From positions 1 to 64,000 of the forward strand of contig NZ_VOUA01000018.1 in NCBI RefSeq assembly GCF_024372725.1: a DNA stretch of 64,000 bases, in the 5' to 3' direction. The notes beneath the pieces are model-generated. The model was not told the DNA's origin and did not search any database. It saw nothing but the letters and a program-made list of their open reading frames with translations. Each line of letters opens with the position of its first letter. The first letter of the stretch is position 1. The stretch is from Methanosarcina sp. KYL-1. Its GTDB lineage: Archaea > Halobacteriota > Methanosarcinia > Methanosarcinales > Methanosarcinaceae. Of the stretch, positions 9,811 through 18,233 are shown one piece after another. A program made the position numbers and the translations under genes.

Positions 9811-9943
9811 AAAAAAGAGGGTATTGAGCGGTTTTTGGGGAGAATATGGGGAGTATTTTGGAATGAACAATTTTCAGTACCATTGGGGCCAGGTACACTT
9901 TTTGGGGGGTATTGTAAATCTCCAAAAGAGTTTGCCGCTCAAC
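9811..9943 (-). ncRNA. Predicted structured small RNA, copy A
   Basis: Read on the minus strand, a TATA box (AATATATAC, 9965-9973) is centred 27 bases before the TTGAGCGG that begins the element (9942-9935). That arm pairs with CCGCTCAA (9831-9824). Inside it TCTCCAAAA (9919-9927) can pair with TTTTGGGGAGA (9833-9843) with a GG bulge, and GTACC/GGTAC (9877-9881 with 9892-9896) form an apical hairpin. Directly after the closing arm comes CCCTCTTTTTT, a typical archaeal oligo-U terminator. This gives a transcript of about 130 nt. Function unknown; a trans-acting regulatory RNA is the natural guess. Confidence 0.6.
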
Positions 9944-9964
9944 ATTTAACAGTTTTGTGTCAAA

Positions 9965-9973
9965 GTATATATT
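9965..9973 (-). promoter_or_regulatory. TATA box of small RNA copy A
   Basis: On the minus strand this reads AATATATAC, 27 bases upstream of the predicted first base of the RNA. Upstream of it an inverted repeat ACTGAA/TTCAGT is present, which could be an operator; the same place in copy B is degenerate. Confidence 0.55.
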
Positions 9974-10101
9974 CATTATGAATTTATTCTACTGAATTTA
10001 GTTCAGTGACAAAGGTTCAAAAAAGCTCTGAATGCCCCACCAAAAAAATAAAGTTTAGTTAGAAGAGTACAAATTTCTCAAAATCCTAAACTTGTTTTTT
10101 T

Positions 10102-10235
10102 AAAAAAGAGGGTATTGAGCGGTTTTGGGGGGAGAATATGGGGAGTATTTTGGAATGAACAATTTTCTGTACCATTGGGGCTAGGTACACTTTTTGGGGG
10201 GTATAGTAAGTCTCCAAAAGAGTTTACCGCTCAAC
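10102..10235 (-). ncRNA. Predicted structured small RNA, copy B
   Basis: The second copy of the element. The outer arms TTGAGCGG/CCGCTCAA (10234-10227 with 10122-10115), the middle TCTCCAAAA/TTTTGGGGGGAGA stem, the apical GTACC/GGTAC hairpin (10169-10173 with 10184-10188) and the oligo-U tract (10107-10102) are all kept. Base differences from copy A fall mainly in loops or turn a Watson-Crick pair into a wobble pair (CCA to CTA opposite TGG). The TATA box sits at the same 27-base spacing. The two RNAs would be near-identical products of separate promoters. Confidence 0.6.
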
Positions 10236-10255
10236 ATTTAACAGTTTTGTTTCAA

Positions 10256-10264
10256 GGTATATAT
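10256..10264 (-). promoter_or_regulatory. TATA box of small RNA copy B
   Basis: On the minus strand this reads as CATATATACC, centred about 27 bases before the predicted start of RNA copy B, as in copy A. The flanking TTCATAATG word is also common to both copies. Confidence 0.55.
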
Positions 10265-10424
10265 GCATTATGAATTTTTTCTACTTAACTTAGATCAGTA
10301 ACTAACGTTCGGAAAAAAGACTCTGAATACTCTACCAAAAAAAATCAAATCATCGAGATGAATATAAAACAAAATAAAAAATGAAGAAATATTTAAAAAA
10401 GATTAAATAGAGGAAAGTTGCGGG

Positions 10425-10631
10425 TCAATCAAAATCCGAATCCTCAAAAAGGAATAACTCATCGATTGTCGTGTCCAGACATCTGGATATCCGGTAAGCA
10501 AGTTTAAGAGAGGGGTTATATTTACCCTTTTCAAGAAAAACTATGGTTTCCCTCCTAACCCCCACCTGCTTTGCGAGGGCTTCCTGGGTAAGGTCATGCC
10601 GGGCTCGGAACTCCTTGATCCTTGTTTTCAC
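10425..10631 (-). CDS. Xre family helix-turn-helix regulator
   Basis: A 68-residue DNA-binding protein made of a single Cro/C1-type helix-turn-helix. Residues 4-60 contain the pattern of the family ([21 protein letters not shown], then [21 protein letters not shown]). It has no ligand domain. It follows a membrane protein gene on the same strand with a gap of 20 bases, so the two form an operon. This small-regulator plus DUF2178-type membrane protein pair is widespread in bacteria and archaea; the target is probably its own promoter. Confidence 0.9.
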   Translation of the reverse strand: MKTRIKEFRARHDLTQEALAKQVGVRRETIVFLEKGKYNPSLKLAYRISRCLDTTIDELFLFEDSDFD

Positions 10632-10651
10632 AGTGCGCCCTCCGAAAGTCC

Positions 10652-11068
10652 TTACTCTACATCACCTTTTTGCATGAAATACCACCTGAATACGTTTGCT
10701 GAAATGATCATAAAGAAAAGCAGGATACCAAGCACCGCCTCCGCCGTAAGCCGGGCAAGGTCGAAGTACTCCACCCAGTAAAGGATCGTAATCAGCACAA
10801 GCGTCAGGAGCCAGGAGTAGGTAATCCCGTAAGCTGCAAGTTTTTTTGTCCTCTCGTCCCTGTCGGGAAGCTCACCCTGCCTGAAAAGTCTGAAGGCCGT
10901 AACAAGAAAGATTATCAGACCCGCATTGATCAGACCAATAGCCAGAGTATCGACTTCAAGAAAAGCTGCCGAAAGCATCCCGGCAACCATCAGGGCTATT
11001 CCGAGAAACAATGTGTACCTGTACTTTCGTCCCATATTTTTCATTTTCGCCCACCAGTAAGAATTCAT
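10652..11068 (-). CDS. DUF2178-like membrane protein
   Basis: A 138-residue protein with four predicted membrane segments (about residues 18-38, 42-62, 83-103, 110-130). The loop between the second and third has [16 protein letters not shown], typical of DUF2178 proteins that accompany small Xre regulators. The start may instead be one of the Met codons at residues 9 or 12. No enzymatic motif is seen. It is the first gene of a two-gene operon with the regulator downstream and may signal to it or be its target. Confidence 0.75.
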   Translation of the reverse strand: MNSYWWAKMKNMGRKYRYTLFLGIALMVAGMLSAAFLEVDTLAIGLINAGLIIFLVTAFRLFRQGELPDRDERTKKLAAYGITYSWLLTLVLITILYWVEYFDLARLTAEAVLGILLFFMIISANVFRWYFMQKGDVE

Positions 11069-11575
11069 TAATTTGGAAGTTTGTTGAATATTACGAAGTA
11101 TTTGTTCATTATTTGCAACATTTTGTGTGATAATAATAACTTTGAGTTAGATATAGATAACAAACAATAATATTTAAAAGTATTGCACAATAGAAGGATT
11201 CCAGTTAAAAATACATAACATATTGTGAGCAATATCAAACAAAAAGTAGGATATAGATAACAGATTTACAGGAATGGCCCTTTGGAATGTACAATTCAAA
11301 ATTTCCGATTGGCCCGAGAAGTACTTCCCTTTACCCCGGAAACCGCTTTTCAGCCGGAGCAAGCGGCGTTGACGGGCTGGAGACATTAAGGCCAGGATAA
11401 AGAAGTTGATACGGATTTCCGGGCATGCAGCTACCTCAAATAAACTTGCAGTGATCTCTCGCTCAAAAGTACCTTCCCGGATGAGCTATAACCTGAAAAT
11501 AGATGGAAATGCCGAATGTGAAAACAGATCCGGCAGTAAAATATCAGTAAGGAAAAAAAGTACCCGAAAAAGTTT
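11069..11575. other. Intergenic stretch, possible gene relic
   Basis: AT-rich first half with the word GATATAGATAACA twice (near 11148 and 11250). From about 11260 to 11391 the plus strand is more GC-rich and stays open in one frame up to a TAA, but has no start codon. It shares the word GTTGACGGGCTG with the start of the window (near 170). This could be a decayed gene or a transposon end; I cannot identify it. Confidence 0.35.
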
Positions 11576-12556
11576 TCAGAACATCCTGACTTCCCTGCCA
11601 AGCCCTTCCTTGACAGCCCTTTCATACACCATGTGCGCAGTTGCGACGTCCTGGATGGCCAGACCCGTGGAGTCGAAAATCGTGATCTCATCTTCCGAGG
11701 TCCGCCCTGGCTTCTTGCCTGCGATCACTTCTCCGAGCTGGGCATGGATGTCGTTTTCCGAGATGTAGTGCTTGGAAAGCGGGACGTTCACCTCCCCCGA
11801 ATGAAGCGCTTGCACCATATCGTCCACGATTATCTTGGAGCGGATCAGGAGTTCGGGGTCCAGCTCCTCTTTTCCGACGGCGTCTGCCCCTATCGCATTT
11901 ATGTGAGTGCCCGCTTTGATCCAGTCGGCTTTTACAATTGGTTTTCTGGTGGGGGTGGTGGTGACCAGGATATCGCAGTCACATACCTTCTGGACACTAT
12001 CTTCGTAGCGGATCTCACAGGGAGACAGGTCTTTCATTTCTTCAATAAACTTCTCACAGCTTTCCCTGGTCCTGGAGGTGATTCTGACAAGCTCGGGCTC
12101 AAACACTTCGAGGAGGGCTTCAAGCTGGGTCCTTGCCTGGTTCCCTGCCCCAACCAGGCCGATGACCTTTGAGTCTTTCCGGGCAAGGTACTTTGCGGCA
12201 GTCCCGCCTGCTGCCCCGGTCCGGATGTCGGTCAGGTAGGTCCCGTCCATGATCGCAACTGGAGCCCCGGTTTCCGGGGAGATAAGGATAATGAGTGCCA
12301 TCACCGTAGGAAGCCCACGCATGGGATTTCCCGGATGGACGTTTACTATCTTTACGCCTGTGATGTCCTCCTCCTCGAGGTAGGCAGGCATGGTCCGCAG
12401 GTCCCCGTTATAAGCGGTATAGTAGAGATAGGACTTGGGCGGCATCTGGACCTTGCCCAGTCCGTGCTGCCGAAAAGCGCTTTCCACCACTACCATATCA
12501 GAATGCATATCCACGACACTTTTTACTTCTTCCTGATCCAGCCACAACACTTCCAT
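11576..12556 (-). CDS. Alanine dehydrogenase / ornithine cyclodeaminase family protein
   Basis: A 326-residue cytoplasmic NAD-dependent enzyme of the ornithine cyclodeaminase/mu-crystallin family. The Rossmann fold motif is VIGLVGAGNQARTQLEALL (about residues 131-149), preceded by the substrate-site stretch MDGTYLTDIRTGAAGG and the active-site Lys in ITGVKIVNVHPGNP. Length and motifs fit the archaeal alanine dehydrogenase of the Archaeoglobus type, which interconverts alanine with pyruvate and ammonia. Related family members act on ornithine, proline or other imino acids, so the substrate is inferred. It stands alone, with an AT-rich divergent promoter region shared with the DUF434 gene. Confidence 0.88.
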   Translation of the reverse strand: MEVLWLDQEEVKSVVDMHSDMVVVESAFRQHGLGKVQMPPKSYLYYTAYNGDLRTMPAYLEEEDITGVKIVNVHPGNPMRGLPTVMALIILISPETGAPVAIMDGTYLTDIRTGAAGGTAAKYLARKDSKVIGLVGAGNQARTQLEALLEVFEPELVRITSRTRESCEKFIEEMKDLSPCEIRYEDSVQKVCDCDILVTTTPTRKPIVKADWIKAGTHINAIGADAVGKEELDPELLIRSKIIVDDMVQALHSGEVNVPLSKHYISENDIHAQLGEVIAGKKPGRTSEDEITIFDSTGLAIQDVATAHMVYERAVKEGLGREVRMF

Positions 12557-12757
12557 AGCACAACCCCTCCAGCCTGAGTCCTGAACGGCCTACCCCGCAA
12601 AACCAGGCCAGATTCAAATGAAACGGGGGATAAATCGGCAGGCATACATGCGTATAGACCAATTAAGCAGCATAAATTATCATAGTTAATGGTGTAAATA
12701 TCTATATAAAATATATCTCAACTCATTTAAAGAACTTCCTTAAGGACAGGGATAAAC

Positions 12758-13495
12758 ATGGATAAAAAATCTGACAGTTCCCCTCCGATTCCTCTTTCGA
12801 CTTTCCCTCCAATTTCCCCTCCGGATGCTCTCCTGGATAAATTGCTGAAACCTGCCAGGGACATCCGGAGCATCCTCCGCTGGGGCTACCCTAAATTTGC
12901 AACCATCCGCTTCGTGGCCGACCATTCCCGGCTGAACGCCGAAGAGCGGTATATCCTTACAAGGGTCATCCTGCCCCCGGACAGGATCGTTTCCAGGGTC
13001 AACAAAAAGGTTAACTGCAGCGACGTAAAGGGCCGGGACCTCCTCCTCGACGGGTACAACGTCCTCCTGACCGCAGACAGCCTCCTTAAAAAAGAAACCA
13101 TGTGGTTCTGTGACGACAGCTTCATCCGGGACACCCGTTTCTACTTCAGCAAGTCGACCCAGGTTGAAAACATAGAGGAGGCCCTGGACGCTGTCCTCGC
13201 CTTCCTCTCCGAAAACGCCCCAAAGTCCGCAACCTTCCTTCTGGACGCCCAGATCAGCCGGAGCGGGGAACTTGCAGGTTTCATCCGACGCAAACTGGAA
13301 GAAAACGGGATTCAGGGCGATGCCAGGACCTCAAAAACCGTGGACTTCGAACTGAAAAAAGAGGGGGGAAACCCGGAAAGCAGTGTGGTTGTGGCAACAT
13401 CCGACGGGATCGTGATCGATGCAGTCCGGCAGGTGCTCGATCTCCCGGCCTGCCTCATGGAAAAAAGAGGGATTGAACCGGTAAGGCTTTATTGA
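12758..13495 (+). CDS. DUF434 domain protein
   Basis: A 245-residue cytoplasmic protein. Residues 1-25 are Pro/Ser-rich. Residues 27-85 match the DUF434 pattern (LRWGYPKFATIRFVADHSRL, followed by NAEERYILTR). The rest contains LLLDGYNVLLTADSLL and conserved Asp residues that suggest a nuclease-like alpha/beta fold resembling PIN or toprim domains (DDSFIRDTRFYF, LLDAQISRSG, VVATSDGIVIDAVRQ). Archaeal members are conserved but not characterised, so any nuclease activity is inference. It is convergent with the TPR gene that follows. Confidence 0.8.
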   Translation: MDKKSDSSPPIPLSTFPPISPPDALLDKLLKPARDIRSILRWGYPKFATIRFVADHSRLNAEERYILTRVILPPDRIVSRVNKKVNCSDVKGRDLLLDGYNVLLTADSLLKKETMWFCDDSFIRDTRFYFSKSTQVENIEEALDAVLAFLSENAPKSATFLLDAQISRSGELAGFIRRKLEENGIQGDARTSKTVDFELKKEGGNPESSVVVATSDGIVIDAVRQVLDLPACLMEKRGIEPVRLY

Positions 13496-13604
13496 CCCCC
13501 TGGATTTGCAGAGCCTGAAAGTGGAATTGCCTGTCCGGAGAGAAATTGGTATCCAGATGAAGAATTATCTGTCCTGGAAGGGAATTATCTGTCCTGAAAT
13601 GGAA

Positions 13605-14657
13605 TTACCTGTAATTCCTCTGAAAAACGTGGGCCTGCCGGTACATTTCTTCGGCTTCCGCGTACTGGCCTTTCTCTTTTAACAGGTCACCGTACCCGCA
13701 GAGGGTCCCCAGGTGTCGGGGGTCCAGTTTAAGGGCTCTTTTGTACTGGACTTCGGCTTCGTGCCTGTGCCCGAACCTAGCAAGCAGCCGGGCATACTCA
13801 CAGCGGGCCTCAACATCCCTCGGATTTAATTTAAAATTATAGCGGAAGTGTGCCTGAGCCCCGTGGACGATCCCGTTTTCGGCAAGGAGGCGGGCGTAGT
13901 AGAGGTGAAGCTTCGGATTTTCAGGGTCAGCCTTGAGGGCTTCTATATAATAGGTCTCAGCTTCCAGGGGTTCCCCGTTTGCTTCCAGGAGCCGGGCGTA
14001 GTGGAAATTAGATTCCACATGCTTCGGGTCCAGTTCGAGGGCCCTTATGAAATGGTAATTCGCCTCGACTTTTTGCCCGCGTTTGAAAAGCAGGATCCCG
14101 TACCTGCAGTGGGCATTCACGTGCCGTGAGTCAAGGACCAGGGCTTTCCTGTACGCTTCTTCGGACTCGTCCGTTTTTTTGAGCCGTTGAAGCAGGCAGC
14201 CGTAATTGCAAAGCGTGTCCGGATGGAAGGGGTTAAGCTCAAGGGCCCTTTCATACTGTATCCTTGCAGCCTCCAGTTTCCCGAATTCGGAAAGGACAGC
14301 CCCGTAGCCGCAGAGCGCCTCAATATGTTCCGGGTTTGCCTCAAGCACCTCTTCGAATTCCCTGGCTGCAAGTTCTCCAAGCCTCAGGTCAGAGGCGGTT
14401 TTCCCTGCCAGGAGAAAAGCATCTTCCCGCAGATTCCCAAAAGCCAGCAGGGCACAGGCCCTGGAAAACACATATTTTTCCTTATACATTTTTTTAGTGT
14501 CAAAGATTGAGGCAAGTTTCAGCAGGGTCCCCGGGTAAACCGAATTATCTCCGGAAAAAGCAATAACAAACTCCACTGCGTCATCGAGGTCATCTTCATC
14601 CGATTCAACCTGTTCGATTATGTGAAACACAAGCTCATCGACAGCATCTATCTCCAT
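13605..14657 (-). CDS. TPR protein, family with conserved N-terminal domain (copy 1)
   Basis: A 350-residue protein. Residues 1-75 form an acidic helical domain beginning MEIDAVDELVFHIIEQVESD that is shared with the paralogs at 16518-17705 and 18234-19394. The rest is seven or eight regular 34-residue TPRs with the pattern AEaxYrrALeLdPxxxxaxxxYgxLL. TPRs bind partner proteins and often peptides. There is no signal peptide. The conserved stretch GNLREDAFLLAGKTAS is important because its paralog carries a TAG codon in place of the Asn. Function unknown. Confidence 0.88.
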   Translation of the reverse strand: MEIDAVDELVFHIIEQVESDEDDLDDAVEFVIAFSGDNSVYPGTLLKLASIFDTKKMYKEKYVFSRACALLAFGNLREDAFLLAGKTASDLRLGELAAREFEEVLEANPEHIEALCGYGAVLSEFGKLEAARIQYERALELNPFHPDTLCNYGCLLQRLKKTDESEEAYRKALVLDSRHVNAHCRYGILLFKRGQKVEANYHFIRALELDPKHVESNFHYARLLEANGEPLEAETYYIEALKADPENPKLHLYYARLLAENGIVHGAQAHFRYNFKLNPRDVEARCEYARLLARFGHRHEAEVQYKRALKLDPRHLGTLCGYGDLLKEKGQYAEAEEMYRQAHVFQRNYR

Positions 14658-14812
14658 GCCGAAAAACCTCCGAAAATTTCCCTCTAAAGTAAATGTATCC
14701 GGCTCGATATAAATAATTAGCTATTTTTATTTTTACGGGACGAAACGAAGAAACACAAAAGATTAAAATGAAATTTCACATGCCAGGGGCAATATCAATC
14801 CTTTGGGTAATT

Positions 14813-15202
14813 TCAATCCTTCTTTACACGCAAACTGTACCTAGTCTCGACGTCGTACATGCCTTCAAGCTCTTCCTCGGCCAGGATCCCCCTCTCAAGC
14901 AGGTCGCTAAGCGCTTTCCTGTCAACCGATTCCACCATGTCCCAGAGTTCCCGTTCCATAAGATAGGGTTTCAACCTGTTAAGGTGCCAGAGTTTCCATT
15001 CCGCCTTCTGCCTCCTGAGCTCAACGTTCCCTATCCTCAGCACGTCGATGTCTTTTTCCCTGCAGATATCCAGGATATGCTTCCTGAGTTCCTCCCTCCG
15101 CTTCTCCATCAGAGTTATCGCAGAGACCAGCTCCTCATACTCAAGCACCACATCGGCAAGGTCCATTTCTTCCGGGTTCTTCTCATTGATTTCAATTTCC
15201 AT
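14813..15202 (-). CDS. Small coiled-coil protein of unknown function
   Basis: A 129-residue acidic protein. Residues 10-50 form a heptad-rich helix (LEYEELVSAITLMEKRREEL) and the second half has a Trp-rich helical stretch (AEWKLWHLNRLKPYLMEREL). No metal site or membrane segment is seen. The start ATG has a GGAGGGTGGGTG stretch just upstream, a strong ribosome binding site. It lies between a TPR gene and a phosphatase gene and may belong to the same process, but I do not recognise the family. Confidence 0.7.
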   Translation of the reverse strand: MEIEINEKNPEEMDLADVVLEYEELVSAITLMEKRREELRKHILDICREKDIDVLRIGNVELRRQKAEWKLWHLNRLKPYLMERELWDMVESVDRKALSDLLERGILAEEELEGMYDVETRYSLRVKKD

Positions 15203-15454
15203 TCACCCACCCTCCTGAAAATTTTGGAATTTACTTTATAAATTAGAGTTAAAAGTAGCATTTATCCCTATGCAAAACACCTTTCAACCCCATGAAAAAT
15301 GCCATTCATGCCCTTATAAAAAATACCATCAACGCCTTTTTTTCTGCAAGCATATATGCGGGAATCCGGTTTAAACTTCTCCTTATGCCCGGAAATCAGA
15401 AACGTTTATCGATTTAAAGCTCAAATTACTGTTTAAAAACAGGTTTTCCCCGAG

Positions 15455-16267
15455 GTGGTCCAGATCTCAGAAGAATTTCCAGACAAAACCGCAGCAAAAG
15501 AGGCGCTTAGCTCCCTCCTGCCGGAAATTGACTCCGTCTTTGACTCCGAGCCTGCCGTGCTCCGCATCGATAAGGAACCTGTCATGCTTGTAGGAGACAT
15601 CCACGGCAACCTGGAAGCCCTTGAATTCATACTTAAAATGAGAGACGAAACGGGCTGTAAAACCCTGCTATTTTTAGGAGACTATGTGGACCGGGGACCC
15701 AAGGGCACCGAAGTCCTGGTAAGACTTTTTCAGTTGAAACTCAAAGACCCGGGGAATATATTCCTGCTGCGGGGCAACCACGAAACAATTGAGATGAACC
15801 TCTACTACGGTTTTTTTGAGGAAATAGGCTCCAACCCCGGTTTTCTGCTGAGGGTCAGCCGCACGTACGAAAAAATGCCTGTTGCAGCCGTCCTTTCCGG
15901 CCACACTTTCTGCGTGCATGGGGGGGTAAACGGTGTTGAAAGTATTGAAAATATCACAAAAGAAGGAGCCTTTCCCTACCTCTGGAACGACCCCTCGGAA
16001 AAACCCGGGATGAGCACTTCGACAAGAGGCGACACGGTAAAAGAATTCGGGCCCGACGTTGTGGACGGCTTTTTAGAGGCAAACGGCCTTAAAAGAATCG
16101 TAAGAGCCCACACCGCGCTCGGGAACGGGTACAGGTGGTGGTTCGAAGGAAAACTGCTCTCCCTCTTCTCCTGCCCTGACTACGTTGGGCTAGGAAATGC
16201 AGGGGCATTTGCCCTCTTCGAGAAAGAGGAACTTAAGCTCTTTTTCTTCGGGAGCCAGCAGGATTAA
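15455..16267 (+). CDS. PPP-family serine/threonine protein phosphatase
   Basis: A 270-residue metal-dependent phosphatase. It has all three phosphoesterase motifs of the PPP family: GDIHGN (47-52), GDYVDRG (75-81) and RGNHE (107-111), followed by the His of SGHTFCVHGG and the His of RAHTALGNG. This is the metal-binding set of protein phosphatases of the PP1/PP2A/PP5 type, and the length fits archaeal members. The start is a GTG; no better in-frame ATG lies near. It is flanked on both sides by TPR-protein genes, which recalls the TPR-PPP fusion PP5; that functional link is an inference from context. Confidence 0.9.
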   Translation: MVQISEEFPDKTAAKEALSSLLPEIDSVFDSEPAVLRIDKEPVMLVGDIHGNLEALEFILKMRDETGCKTLLFLGDYVDRGPKGTEVLVRLFQLKLKDPGNIFLLRGNHETIEMNLYYGFFEEIGSNPGFLLRVSRTYEKMPVAAVLSGHTFCVHGGVNGVESIENITKEGAFPYLWNDPSEKPGMSTSTRGDTVKEFGPDVVDGFLEANGLKRIVRAHTALGNGYRWWFEGKLLSLFSCPDYVGLGNAGAFALFEKEELKLFFFGSQQD

Positions 16268-16289
16268 AGGAATTAACTAGATTGCGCAC

Positions 16290-16480
16290 TAAGGTTGTAC
16301 AGTAACGGGATTGTACACTAAAGGGATTGTACACTAAAGGGATTGTACACTACTTCTCCCCGGGAAAACCTGAAAAGTCCCGGTTTCCCCTGATATAACG
16401 GGATTGTGCACTAACGGGATTGAACACTACTTTTCCCCGGGAAAAACTGGAAAGCCCCGGTTTTCCCTGATAGAACCTGT
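16290..16480. repeat. Intergenic direct repeats with hairpins
   Basis: The unit GGGATTGTACACTAAA repeats about three times (16314-16350). It is followed by two copies of an about 50-base block (16351-16400 and 16426-16475), each with an inverted repeat of GGGAAAACC and GGTTTTCCC type. These stem-loops lie between the convergent phosphatase and TPR genes and may end both transcripts. Confidence 0.6.
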
Positions 16481-16517
16481 TTTGCCGGATAATGCCAAAA
16501 TGTTTACCTTAGCTTCC

Positions 16518-17705
16518 TCAGTCAAGGATAATCCAGGTTTCAGTCATTTTGTTCTTTATATCAGGGTCCAGCTTCATAGCCTTCATGTACTGCTTCTTGG
16601 ACTCCTCAAACCGCCTCATTTTCCTGAGAAGTAGGCCGTAGCTGTAATGGAGAGGGGGATAATAAGGGTTAAGTTCCAGGGCCTTCCGGTATTCGTCTTC
16701 GGCTTCTAAAAAGCGCCCGATTTCCACAAGAAGGTTGCCGTAGCTGTAATGCCCCTCGGGACTTTCCGGGTCCAGGCTGAGGGCCTTTTTGTATTCAAGT
16801 TCAGCTTCATGCCTCCGTCCGAAACGGGCAAGGAGGTTTGCGTAGTTGCAATGGGTCTTTGCATCGTTTTCGTCCAGGGCAAGGGCTTCCATATACTGCT
16901 CTTCGGCTTCCGAGGCCCTGCCTTCCCTGGCAAGGAGATTCCCGTAGTTGAACCGGGTCCGCCTGTGTTTCGGGTTCAGGGAAAGAGCTTTTCTATATTC
17001 GCCCTCCGCTGCTGAAGCGCGCCCCAGGAAAGAAAGCAAGACGCCATAGTTGTGGTGAAGGACGGGGTCCTCGGGGTCCAGCTCAAGTGCAAGGCTGTAT
17101 TCTTTCTCTGCATCCCGAAGCCTTCCGAGCTCAAAGAGCAGGTTTGCATACCCGCCTCTGGCAGGGACATACTCGGGATTGGCGGCAAGGACCCTGGAAT
17201 AAAGCTCTTCGGCTTCCCTTATGCGCCCGAACTCGACTAAAAGGCATGCATACCCGGAATTCGCCCTTAAATGCCCGGATTCGGAATCAAGCACCGCCTG
17301 ATACTCCCTTTCAGCTTCATGGATTTTTCCAAGTTCCATAAGGAGATCGGCATAGGAGCAGCGGGCATCTGCATTTTTCGGGTTTTTGGTTAGAACCTCC
17401 GTGTAGCTTGCCTCGGCTTCAAGGGGAAAACCCATTATGTGAGCAGCGGTGCCCACTGCAAACTGGGCACTTTCCCTGAGCTAGCCTGAAGCAAGCCGGG
17501 TGCAGGCTTTTGCAAACACGTACTCTTCCAGGGGCATTTTCTGTTTTCTACAGGCATCTGCAAGGTCAAGCAAAAGTTTGGGGGGGATAGATCGTTCTTC
17601 TGACAGTTCAAGAGTAAAATTAACTGCAAAACAAAGGTTTCTCTGGTCGGGGTCGATTTTTTCAATAACGGTAGATACAAATTCATCAATCATGTCGAAA
17701 TCCAT
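16518..17705 (-). CDS. TPR protein with in-frame amber (TAG) codon, copy 2
   Basis: One continuous frame of 396 codons with a single TAG at 17481-17483 (codon 75). Before it lies the N-terminal domain (MDFDMIDEFVSTVIEKIDPD..., 74 residues), after it the segment LRESAQFAVGTAA and about nine TPRs. The paralogs run straight through this place: copy 1 has GNLRE and copy 3 has GEQQVE where this gene has G-TAG-LRE, without gap. In Methanosarcina TAG can be decoded as pyrrolysine, so a 395-residue product is likely; termination would give only a 74-residue domain. A restart at the internal ATG (17456) is a third option. A recent nonsense mutation cannot be excluded. Confidence 0.75.
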
Positions 17706-18233
17706 GTATCCGGCACCTCATCAAGGGTTTTGGGGGGGTAGAGGTTTAAGGTGTCAGTACAACACTTGCAAAATGTTTAATTGAGCTCTAAATATGCTTA
17801 GGTATTATCAAAATATATTTGAGCCTGCCCTAAATATATTAGTGCTGGAATAGTTTGCACAGTAGTCGATATAAGATTAGAATCATCGTATAACATCCTT
17901 TCCCTTTGCACCCCAAAGTGAAACAGTTGGCTGAATTTGAGAGCAGTGACCCCCACATTTTGAAGTTCCTGACTGAGAATCGAATCTTGTTTACCGCCGG
18001 GACAACCTGGCATGAGGAATAAAGCCAGTGTCCGGGGAATTAACCGGGAAAGCAGGCTACATGAAAATCAAGGGATAATACAGGAAAAATCAAAGGATAA
18101 TAAGGAAAAAAAAATCAAGGGATAATATGGAAAAAATACCCGGCAAAAAGGGAATTAAAAAAAGGACACCATGCAAAACGAAATCGAACAAAAAAGAAAA
18201 GTTGAAAGAAGTTTGGGAGTTGGAAGTTGGGGG
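17706..18233. other. Intergenic region with possible gene relic
   Basis: No complete gene. On the plus strand, 17894-18022 is open in one frame without a start and ends in TAA (last residues FTAGTTWHEE), with normal codon composition, and could be the tail of a decayed gene. The 18030-18140 part has the phrase AAAATCAAGGGATAATA repeated about three times with small changes. Confidence 0.35.

Larger units (their letters stand above)
9781..10345. repeat. Tandem direct repeat of about 275 bp, two copies
   Basis: Copy A spans about 9781-10050 and copy B about 10071-10345, offset by 289-290 bases. They align over their whole length with mostly single-base differences and one- or two-base indels. 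There is no conserved reading frame. Each copy contains a complete predicted small RNA gene on the minus strand with its own TATA box, described separately. Confidence 0.9.

Noticed and set aside
17894-18022. Open end of a reading frame without start
   Set aside because: Could be a gene relic, but I could not identify any family, so it is recorded only as part of the intergenic region.
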